Positions 14,578-20,007 of a stretch of DNA of 20,007 bases are shown here, piece after piece. A model generated the notes under the pieces. That model saw nothing but the letters and a program-made list of their open reading frames with translations. It had not been told where the DNA came from and did not search any database. Within the stretch, counting starts at the first letter, position 1, and the number at the start of each line of letters is the position of its first letter. The position numbers and the translations under genes are program-made. The stretch spans positions 1 to 20,007 of IMG/VR virus record IMGVR_UViG_3300034096_000126. One strand, given 5' to 3'. The stretch is from a virus.

Positions 14578-15653
14578 GTCGCGGGAACTTCCCGCGACGC
14601 TTCGATCTGCCGCCTCACCTCAGGATTGACCGCAACGTCCACGACAAGGTGAACGCGATCAACCGGCGACTGGTTCTGAACGCTGTGCGGCTTGCGAGTG
14701 TCGAGGTAATAGACGCCCCCAGCGGCAAGATGAGCCGACCGCTCTGTCCCCTCCAGATCCCAAACGGTCATCTCGATGTCTTTGTGGGTCCGAATGGGAA
14801 CGTGAAACCGAACCAGCATCCCATCTCGGGTTCCGACGGCGTGGTCCTGAATGTCACTGTGCCGGCCGAGTTTGCCGTTTCTGTCCTTGTGCGCCACCAT
14901 CCGAAACAGCCGAACGCGCTCAAGCTGCCCCCACGCCGAGATCGACTGGACCCAGCGGCGAATGCGAGGAGTTCTGTCGGCCAAGACGGTCCATTCGCAG
15001 GTCAGATTCAGTTCGTTGGGATGCTCGTCGCGCCACTTCTGGGGCATCTCCGAAGGCTTGACGCCCCATCTCGGGTCGAGCTTTTTGTAGCCACGGATAG
15101 ACACCGCTGACCATGTTCCGTCGGAGTAGTAGGGGAAGTCGTCGTGCCAGCAGTCCACTGACCTCAACTCCGCTTCGAACTCAGCGGAGGGCACGGAAAG
15201 ATCAACCTTGGTGAACGTCCGCTGGTCGGACACAGCGATTGGCAGCGCCGGCTCGTCGTTTCTGCACCAGCAGGCGATGATCTCGCTGGTCGCTGAGACG
15301 CGATAGGCTTTTGGCTTCCATCCGGCCTGACGAAGCTGCTGGGATAACTCCTTGTCCTCAACGTAGGCGTAGACGTAGTTGTAGTGACTCACCCACGCCG
15401 GCAGCGGCGCTCCGGCGTCTCTTGCAACGTGCGTCAGCACGTTCGCTCCTGGCGCAAGACTGTAGGCGCGGCCCGTGAAGTCCTTGCGGGACGACCCTCG
15501 CGGCAGTGCTTTTCGGATCGCAACAAAACCGCTTGCCGTCAGGACGCTGCCCGGATTGGCTGCCAGTTCCTTGGGGAGCGGCGCCGCGAACTGACCGCCT
15601 TGGTAACGCTTCGCGTAGACCGAGATGAACTTGTTGACCTGCTTAGCGTCCAC
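14574..15653 (-). CDS. Aspartyl-hydroxylase-like 2OG/Fe(II) oxygenase with N-terminal domain
   Basis: 359 residues from GTG 15651-15653, chosen for GGAGG 6 bases upstream; overlaps the previous gene by 11 bases. Residues about 150-345 form a double-stranded beta-helix oxygenase of the aspartyl/asparaginyl or proline hydroxylase type: RHSDIQDH supplies H265 and D267, RFHVPIRTH follows, YYLDTRKPHSVQN supplies H323, and DRVHLVVDV supplies the 2OG-binding R333. Residues 1-140 are a separate region (SGFVAIRKAL, VYAYVEDKELSQQLRQAGW) that vaguely recalls the C-terminal half of GNAT acyltransferases; this is weak. In context it probably hydroxylates the amino-acid or amine adduct on a modified base, perhaps with acylation by the N-terminal part. 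A protein substrate cannot be excluded. Confidence 0.72.
   Translation of the reverse strand: MDAKQVNKFISVYAKRYQGGQFAAPLPKELAANPGSVLTASGFVAIRKALPRGSSRKDFTGRAYSLAPGANVLTHVARDAGAPLPAWVSHYNYVYAYVEDKELSQQLRQAGWKPKAYRVSATSEIIACWCRNDEPALPIAVSDQRTFTKVDLSVPSAEFEAELRSVDCWHDDFPYYSDGTWSAVSIRGYKKLDPRWGVKPSEMPQKWRDEHPNELNLTCEWTVLADRTPRIRRWVQSISAWGQLERVRLFRMVAHKDRNGKLGRHSDIQDHAVGTRDGMLVRFHVPIRTHKDIEMTVWDLEGTERSAHLAAGGVYYLDTRKPHSVQNQSPVDRVHLVVDVAVNPEVRRQIEASREVPAT
14578..14598. repeat. Perfect 21-base palindrome at kinase start
   Basis: Arms of 10 bases (GTCGCGGGAA and its complement) flank one central base, ending immediately before the kinase ATG and lying in the last codons of the preceding oxygenase gene. 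It could form a tight RNA hairpin that controls kinase translation, or serve as an operator; it may also be a by-product of coding. Confidence 0.55.
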
Positions 15654-16662
15654 AGATTTCCTCCAGTTTGCACCAGCGTTGTTTCTCGCCGGACGCCCAA
15701 GCCTCGACGCGAGGCATTCGCCCGAACTTCTGCATGGAGCGGTTCCAGTCTGTTCGATATGCCGGCGGCTTTTGCCCCGACAGTTCGAACAGCAAGGTGT
15801 GCGGCAGGACGGCCTTTCTGCCCTCAAGGTACAAGTCCCACAGCCAGCGGTACTCGGGCCAGTCGGCCATCATCTGAACCGTCTCGGCGTATTGCTCGTC
15901 GATGTAGCAGCCGCCGTATCGGCTGCCCCTGTGCTGCCGCTTGTAGTTGCAGCAAGCCGTCTCCAGGGTGAACCGGTCCGCTCGCGGAAACGACAGACCG
16001 CTCAGGTACTCTGCTGCGGTGCGCTCCAGCAGCTTGACCCCAGGCCCGGAAACGCTGCTTCCTGTCAGGTCGTCTCGGCCGATGCAGAACGCCCACCCGG
16101 CACGGTGGCTGGCTCCATACCTGAACTCCATGTCCGCCGCCTCGATAGGCGCGTCAACAAGTCGCCTCAGCGCCTCAGAAAAACACCAGTGCCCCATCCT
16201 CCCCCAGTGAAACCAAACCGTCTGGCACTGCTCTTTGAGCCTCAGGTAGTTCACCTTGGGATCGCTGGAGCCGAAGCAGTCAGTGATGAACTTCCCGAGC
16301 GTTCCGTATCCTGCGATGGAGCGGCCGACAGACTCAAGGAACTGCGGGAAAACCATCTTGCGGTACTTGCAGTCGGGACTGAACAGCAGCCGCTTTTTCT
16401 CGCGGTTGAAGAAATCGATCAGTCCCCTGACGTCCGCGGTCATCAGCGGGAACTTGTCTGCGAACATCGACTCGCATGGGCCGGCGTAGGTCGCTCCGTG
16501 GAACAGCGCCATGACGCACCGCTTCTCAAAGCTGAACCCGCCTCTGTCGCAAATCCACCGTTCGACCGCCAAGTCCGGCGAGCAGTCGTTTGTCTCGCAG
16601 TGGAAACGATAGAACAGGTCGAAGCCGGCACGGCGATGTTTCCTCCAGTCGATTGCCGTCAC
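15643..16662 (-). CDS. aGPT-pyrophosphorylase / amino acid:DNA transferase-like protein
   Basis: 339 residues from GTG 16660-16662, overlapping the previous stop as GTGA, with GGGGAG 8 bases upstream. The protein is helix-rich, without membrane segments. By eye it resembles the alpha-glutamyl/putrescinyl-thymine pyrophosphorylase superfamily (clades include ADDT and the helical domain of 5-hmU DNA kinases): an N-terminal RF.E.ND motif (DLFYRFHCETNDCS), ALFHGATYAGPCESMF, an FP motif, then VSGPGVKLLER (204-214) and LETACCNYKRQHRGSRYGGC (233-252), the equivalent of the conserved E..LC.y.K block. In characterised phages such proteins replace the phosphate on phospho-5-hmU with an amino acid or polyamine. 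Position between a TET/JBP enzyme and the kinase supports this. Exact clade and donor are unknown. Confidence 0.62.
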   Translation of the reverse strand: MTAIDWRKHRRAGFDLFYRFHCETNDCSPDLAVERWICDRGGFSFEKRCVMALFHGATYAGPCESMFADKFPLMTADVRGLIDFFNREKKRLLFSPDCKYRKMVFPQFLESVGRSIAGYGTLGKFITDCFGSSDPKVNYLRLKEQCQTVWFHWGRMGHWCFSEALRRLVDAPIEAADMEFRYGASHRAGWAFCIGRDDLTGSSVSGPGVKLLERTAAEYLSGLSFPRADRFTLETACCNYKRQHRGSRYGGCYIDEQYAETVQMMADWPEYRWLWDLYLEGRKAVLPHTLLFELSGQKPPAYRTDWNRSMQKFGRMPRVEAWASGEKQRWCKLEEICGR

Positions 16663-17576
16663 GCCAGCGGCTCCCCACGCTTGCGGTTCTTGGCCCACTG
16701 CACCTCGTCCTTGGCGGACTTGCAGTGAATCATCTTCTCCCGGTAATAGAACACGAGAGTGATCCGCTCGTAGCCGGCCCGCATCTGCTTGAAAACGGTG
16801 TTGCTGTGCCACTCGTGGACGTCGGCAAGGCACAGGCAACCGTGGGCGAAGTTGACCGCAACCCGAAACGCCGGAAACACGAGGAACGCGCCGTCGTACA
16901 GGTCATTGCGGAGGCAAGACATGACGCCGAAACCCGCGTGGAGGTCGCCTGCGTCCTTGTGCGTCGCGGTCTGGAAGTTGCGATTGACCGTGACCGTCGT
17001 GAAGGTGCTTTGCGGAATGACCCAATCCGGCGCCGTGCGGCTGACGAACGCGCGCTGAGCCTCCCAACGCTCAGGCATGAACTCTCGGAACCCCTCGTCG
17101 GCTCGCTCGATGTAGGGCAGGAACTGCCGCCACGCCGCGGCCTCCGAGATCACGAACGAAGTCTGCCGGCAGAACGGAAATCTGGCCGAGCGGTCGAAAA
17201 AACCCACCACGCCGCTGACAACGCCAGCAGCGTGATTGGTGTTGCTGAGCGTCCCGTCGCGTTTCACGGCCCGGTATCTCGTCGCCGACGCCGCTCCCAC
17301 TTCCCTGCCGTCTCTGTTCTTTGCGCCATCAAGCTGCCCGGCAGCCATGCCGCGGTTGAACGTCATGCGCGCAGCCCTTCGGCAGGAAGGCGCGACGTCT
17401 CGACACAGAGGCTCGCTGAACCACCCCGGCCGGTACTTGACCAGCGGTGTGCCGTCCGGCTTGAAGACGTCGCAAGGCTCGTCCCCGCCGAGAAGGTGGT
17501 CGAAGTGCGTGTCGTTCAGCTTGGTCCCGGCGAGGTGGTCAGCGTCGAATCGTTCAGTGCAACGATGAACTTTCAC
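16659..17576 (-). CDS. Phage TET/JBP-type 2OG/Fe(II) DNA base dioxygenase
   Basis: 305 residues from GTG 17574-17576, with GGAGG 9 bases upstream; overlaps the ParB-like gene by 23 bases. The C-terminal half is a TET/JBP-type double-stranded beta-helix: TFTTVTVNRNFQTATHKDAG carries the iron ligands H206 and D208, then the DLYDGAFLVFPAF strand, DVHEWHSNT with the distal ligand (most likely H257), and ERITLVFYYRE with the 2OG-binding R271. The N-terminal half, with SNTNHAAGVVSGVVGFFDR and PFCRQTSF, fits the phage branch. Family members hydroxylate the methyl group of thymine (JBP) or 5-methylcytosine (TET) in DNA. No methyltransferase or nucleotide hydroxymethylase is in the window, so the substrate base is open; thymine is suggested by the 5-hmU-kinase-like neighbour. 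Confidence 0.82.
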   Translation of the reverse strand: MKVHRCTERFDADHLAGTKLNDTHFDHLLGGDEPCDVFKPDGTPLVKYRPGWFSEPLCRDVAPSCRRAARMTFNRGMAAGQLDGAKNRDGREVGAASATRYRAVKRDGTLSNTNHAAGVVSGVVGFFDRSARFPFCRQTSFVISEAAAWRQFLPYIERADEGFREFMPERWEAQRAFVSRTAPDWVIPQSTFTTVTVNRNFQTATHKDAGDLHAGFGVMSCLRNDLYDGAFLVFPAFRVAVNFAHGCLCLADVHEWHSNTVFKQMRAGYERITLVFYYREKMIHCKSAKDEVQWAKNRKRGEPLA

Positions 17577-18225
17577 GGCGCACGGCCTCCATGACAGTGT
17601 CTGTCAGGTTCTCGGTGCCGTAAGCCGCGGCCAGCTTCGTGCAGCCCTCCTGAAACGTCACGATGGTCTGCTCGTCAAGGAACAGTTGCACCATCCGAAC
17701 GCCGCTCGGTGCGGCTTCGCCGTCTTCTTCACCGCTTTCCGGCGAGCCGCCGCCTGCGTCTTCGGTGGAACCGCTTTCCCCGGAGTCAGCTTCGCTCGGG
17801 GCAGCCAGACCCTGGAAAAGACCGGCGGAAGCCGCGGTGGCTTCCATCATCTGCTGGAGCGCCTCGTTGTCCGTGGCGACGCCCTTGAGCAGTTCCTGCA
17901 GACGGTCAGTGTCGCTCTCGGCCATCGACGCAAGCGGATCGAGCGTGAGGAGCAGCTTGTCGGCTTCTTCCTCAGTGACGTCGAGGATCAGCACCGGCAC
18001 CTTCGCGTCGGACACCGTCTCGGCCCGAAGGTGGCCGTCGATGAGCATGAGCGAGCCGTCCGGCAGTTCACGAGCGATGCAGGCGTCGGCCATTCCGACT
18101 TCGGCCAGAACACCCCGGAGCGCGTCCTGCTGCGCCTTCGGATGAGTCCGCCAGTTCTTCGGGTTCGGAAGCAACTGATTGGCTGGCACGCGCTTGAACG
18201 CCTTGATCCGGTCTCGCACCTTCAT
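17554..18225 (-). CDS. ParB/Srx-fold protein with acidic linker and C-terminal domain
   Basis: 223 residues from ATG 18223-18225, with GGGAGG 6 bases upstream; an in-frame extension upstream is rejected. Residues 12-105 are a ParB N-terminal-like domain: ANQLLPNPKNWRTHPKAQ, then MLIDGHLRAE (60-69), the GHxR nucleotide-binding motif, and VPVLILDVTEEEADKLLL. Residues 141-174 are an acidic Ser/Gly/Glu linker. Residues 175-223 are a small separate domain (VRMVQLFLDEQTIVTFQEG). Such proteins in phages are not plasmid-partition proteins but often sit in DNA modification or packaging neighbourhoods; the fold binds CTP/ATP or has nuclease activity in some members. Here it immediately precedes the dioxygenase. 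A role in DNA targeting or regulation is inferred. Confidence 0.8.
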   Translation of the reverse strand: MKVRDRIKAFKRVPANQLLPNPKNWRTHPKAQQDALRGVLAEVGMADACIARELPDGSLMLIDGHLRAETVSDAKVPVLILDVTEEEADKLLLTLDPLASMAESDTDRLQELLKGVATDNEALQQMMEATAASAGLFQGLAAPSEADSGESGSTEDAGGGSPESGEEDGEAAPSGVRMVQLFLDEQTIVTFQEGCTKLAAAYGTENLTDTVMEAVRRESSSLH

Positions 18226-18445
18226 GGTGGCCCTCCCTTGGCCGTTGCTCGCCACGCGAGCGGTAGCACTGCTGCGAGCAGAACTTGCCCGCAACCCTTG
18301 TCGTGTCAGCACGGTATCGCCGGACGAACCGGCTCCCGCACGCCACGCATCGTCTTACACGGCATGTCAAGCACAACGCCGGTGGCGGTCCACGGCGGTC
18401 GCTGTGGACACCCTGACCGCACTCGACGCAGTCTCGGCTACTCAC
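18068..18445 (-). CDS. Small multi-CxxC zinc-finger protein overlapping ParB-like gene
   Basis: Fills the 212-base gap between the HNH and ParB-like genes. GTG 18443-18445 with AGGAAG 7 bases upstream opens a frame whose first 60 residues hold regularly spaced Cys pairs: CVEC, CLTC, CVACGSRF and FCSQQCYRSRGE, the last two typical of treble-clef/zinc-ribbon proteins of mobile elements. The frame closes only at 18068, inside the ParB-like gene, so the last 50 or so residues are translated from the ParB start region in another frame and look random. Either the overlap of 158 bases is real, or the gene ends early through a frameshift or error. Total 125 residues. Probably a nucleic-acid-binding accessory; function unknown. 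Confidence 0.55.
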   Translation of the reverse strand: MSSRDCVECGQGVHSDRRGPPPALCLTCRVRRCVACGSRFVRRYRADTTRVAGKFCSQQCYRSRGEQRPREGHHEGARPDQGVQARASQSVASEPEELADSSEGAAGRAPGCSGRSRNGRRLHRS

Positions 18446-18764
18446 GTGCCGTCTTCCTCGCGTGGCAGATGATGCACCGGCAGGCACCGTTGCTGATGTC
18501 GTACCTCGACGCCCCGTTCTCGCAGCGGTCAGTCCCGCGAACGATGGGCGACACGTGATCGGCGTGAGCCTCTCCCTTGTCGGAACAGACACGACCGCAG
18601 TCCACGCAAGTCCAGTTGTCGCGGACCAGTACGGCACGGCGCCATGACGCGTGGCGGCTGTCGCAGTACCCACGTTGGTAGGCGTTGGGACGACGCTCGA
18701 CGATCGGCGGGGCAGCGGAAGCCGCCAGCCGGATCGGCTTGAACTGCTCCGGTCGCTTAGGCAT
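18438..18764 (-). CDS. HNH endonuclease
   Basis: 108 residues from ATG 18762-18764, overlapping the dehydratase stop by 8 bases; a TTG two codons upstream is an alternative. The fold is clear: [20 protein letters not shown] (40-59) with the first zinc Cys pair, then [12 protein letters not shown] (67-78) with the catalytic [17 protein letters not shown] (91-105) with the Asn, Cys ligands and final His. In P27/HK97-type phages, a small HNH protein works with the terminase to cut concatemers at packaging sites. Here it lies in the same transcription unit but is separated from the terminase genes by the modification cassette. A free-standing homing-type HNH is less likely because it is woven into overlapping genes. 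Confidence 0.85.
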   Translation of the reverse strand: MPKRPEQFKPIRLAASAAPPIVERRPNAYQRGYCDSRHASWRRAVLVRDNWTCVDCGRVCSDKGEAHADHVSPIVRGTDRCENGASRYDISNGACRCIICHARKTARE

Positions 18765-19734
18765 GGGCAACGGCCTTCAGTTCTGCATCGACCATCATCG
18801 CCACCAGTTCCTCAAAGCCGACCTGCGGCACCCACCGCAACGCCGTCCGTGCCACCGTCGCGTCTCCCATGAGGATGTCCACCTCGGCAGGACGTTGCAG
18901 CGCCGGGTCGATCGACACGAACGACCGCCAGTCCAGCCCGACTCGGCCGAACGCCAACTCGACGAACTCACGAACCGTGTGCGTCTCTCCAGTGGCAATG
19001 ACGTAGTCGCCGGGGGAGTCCTGCTGGAGCATGAGCCACATGGCTCGGACGTAGTCGCCTGCGAATCCCCAATCACGACGCGCGTCGAGGTTTCCAAGGT
19101 GGAGCCTGTCCTGCATCCCTGCCTTGATCCGGGCGACCGCACGAGCGATCTTCCGCGTCACGAACGCTTCCCCACGACGCGGACTTTCGTGGTTGAAAAG
19201 GATGCCGCACGACGCGTGAAGGCCGTAGGATTCCCGGTAGTTGACCGTGGCCCAGTGGGCGTAGACCTTCGCACAGCCATAAGGGCTGCGAGGGTGGAAT
19301 GGAGTGTCCTCGCTCTGCGGTGCGGTGCCGGGCAGGCCACCGAACATCTCCGAAGACGACGCTTGGTAGAACCTCACCGTCTTGTCCGTCTCGTCTTGCA
19401 GTGTGCGAATCGCCTCCAGCAACCGGACAACCCCGGAACCAGTGACGTCGGCGGTGTATTCGGGCTGTGCGAACGACGCGTGAACGTGAGACTGCGCGGC
19501 GAGGTTGTAGACCTCGTCCGGCCGCGCCCTGCTTATGATGCGGGACAGCGAGAGCGCGTCAGATAGGTCGCCTGAGTGCAACGTCACCCGGTCTGCGAAC
19601 GGCTCGATTCGGTCAGAGGCCGTGGACGACGTGCGCCGCACGATCCCATGCACCTCGTAGCCCTTCGCCAGCAGCAACTCCGCGAGGTAGCTGCCATCCT
19701 GCCCGGTGATTCCCGTGATGAGTGCGCGTTTCAC
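18757..19734 (-). CDS. gmd: GDP-mannose 4,6-dehydratase
   Basis: 325 residues from GTG 19732-19734, overlapping the upstream tail gene stop as GTGA; an in-frame extension to 19974 is rejected because it lies inside that gene. It is a short-chain dehydrogenase/reductase of the Gmd type: the NAD(P)-binding [19 protein letters not shown] (4-22), [10 protein letters not shown] (124-133) with the catalytic Ser/Glu, [10 protein letters not shown] (152-161) with Tyr152 and Lys156, [17 protein letters not shown] (180-196) and [19 protein letters not shown] (211-229), all diagnostic. It converts GDP-D-mannose to GDP-4-keto-6-deoxy-D-mannose, the precursor of GDP-fucose, rhamnose or perosamine. All catalytic residues are present, so it should be active. 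It could alter host surface sugars or supply sugar for a phage glycosyltransferase. Confidence 0.93.
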   Translation of the reverse strand: MKRALITGITGQDGSYLAELLLAKGYEVHGIVRRTSSTASDRIEPFADRVTLHSGDLSDALSLSRIISRARPDEVYNLAAQSHVHASFAQPEYTADVTGSGVVRLLEAIRTLQDETDKTVRFYQASSSEMFGGLPGTAPQSEDTPFHPRSPYGCAKVYAHWATVNYRESYGLHASCGILFNHESPRRGEAFVTRKIARAVARIKAGMQDRLHLGNLDARRDWGFAGDYVRAMWLMLQQDSPGDYVIATGETHTVREFVELAFGRVGLDWRSFVSIDPALQRPAEVDILMGDATVARTALRWVPQVGFEELVAMMVDAELKAVAHA

Positions 19735-20006
19735 TTCCACACCCCGCCGACGTTGATCTTGGCCTCGCTCAAGCGGAACGCCGTCCCGTCGTGGACGTAC
19801 GCATCGGCAGGCCGCCACGTTCCCCCGACATTGATCGACAGTTTCCTTGGCATCCCCGCCGCCCGATCCGGCAGGGGCGACAGGCCGATCCCGCGACGGG
19901 AGGCAAGCAGGCGGATTTCGGCGGGCGTGATGGCGCGGTCGTAGATGCGGATGTCGTCGAGGTAGCCGTCCCATTGGAAGGGTGCATTACCACCAACTGC
20001 GTTAGC
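19731..20006 (-). CDS. Tail fibre/spike C-terminus with LamG-like end, partial
   Basis: The open frame enters from the right edge and ends with TGA at 19731-19733, giving 91 residues. It starts [20 protein letters not shown] and continues [15 protein letters not shown], the characteristic final strand and helix of a LamG/concanavalin-like carbohydrate-binding domain. A short C-terminal module has two related units (INVGGTWR and INVGGVWK) around a [13 protein letters not shown] segment, common in phage tail fibres and other virion adhesins. It is therefore probably a receptor-binding or tail-fibre protein. The start and most of the protein lie outside the window. It overlaps the gmd start, so the sugar enzyme is translated with the fibre gene. 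Confidence 0.72.
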   Translation of the reverse strand, partial: ANAVGGNAPFQWDGYLDDIRIYDRAITPAEIRLLASRRGIGLSPLPDRAAGMPRKLSINVGGTWRPADAYVHDGTAFRLSEAKINVGGVWK

Positions 20007-20007
20007 G

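Noticed and set aside
17554-18225. Plasmid or chromosome partition ParB
   Set aside because: There is no ParA partner and no parS-like repeat. The protein is short with an acidic linker and sits in a phage late operon, like phage ParB-fold accessory proteins.
18757-20007. Bacterial chromosome flank at the right end because of gmd
   Set aside because: The dehydratase is translationally coupled to a phage-fibre-like gene upstream and overlaps an HNH gene downstream, so it belongs to the same phage operon.
1-20007. tRNA genes, CRISPR arrays, insertion sequences, integrase or attachment sites
   Set aside because: No cloverleaf-like sequence, regularly spaced repeat, transposase or integrase motif was seen by eye on either strand.

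Overview
This window looks like the late (packaging, head and tail) region of a tailed double-stranded DNA phage or prophage. Every gene I can support lies on the minus strand, so transcription runs from position 20007 down to 1. Genes are packed tightly, with ATGA, GTGA and TGATG stop/start overlaps and short GGAG-type ribosome binding sites. The DNA is GC-rich and GTG starts are common. No integrase, bacterial housekeeping gene, tRNA, rRNA or CRISPR array was seen, so phage and prophage cannot be told apart and the host is not fixed by the sequence. The tape measure protein and the Siphovirus-type tail genes, with no sheath or baseplate gene in view, suggest a long non-contractile tail.

In transcription order the right end carries the 3' end of a LamG-like tail fibre or spike gene (19731-20006). 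It is followed by a GDP-mannose 4,6-dehydratase (18757-19734), an HNH endonuclease (18438-18764), a small zinc-finger protein (18068-18445) and a ParB-like protein (17554-18225). Four overlapping genes then form the most interesting part of the window (14020-17576). They are a TET/JBP-type 2-oxoglutarate/Fe(II) dioxygenase, a protein resembling the alpha-glutamyl/putrescinyl-thymine pyrophosphorylase (amino acid:DNA transferase) family, a second 2OG/Fe(II) oxygenase of aspartyl-hydroxylase type with an extra N-terminal region, and a P-loop kinase resembling 5-hydroxymethyl-uracil DNA kinases. I read this as a DNA base hypermodification pathway: hydroxylate a pyrimidine methyl group in DNA, phosphorylate the hydroxymethyl, displace the phosphate with an amine or amino acid, then oxidise (and perhaps acylate) the adduct.

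The packaging and head module follows without a break. It has a P27-type small terminase, large terminase, HK97 portal, prohead protease with an extra N-terminal domain and a strong internal start, a 55-residue zinc ribbon, the HK97-type major capsid protein, a probable decoration protein and a glycosyltransferase-like protein. The connector and tail genes come next: a phiE125 gp8-like connector, a head closure protein, a DUF3168 tail terminator, an HK97 gp10-like protein, two tandem tail-tube-like proteins, a tail assembly chaperone with a lambda-like -1 frameshift (GGGAAAC), the tape measure, and the start of a further tail protein that runs off the left edge.

Non-coding signals cluster around the structural genes expected to be made in greatest amount. 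A 17-base repeat with a related leader and ribosome binding site precedes both the capsid and the first tail-tube gene, and strong GC hairpins follow the capsid and decoration genes. There is no gene-free stretch longer than 300 bases.
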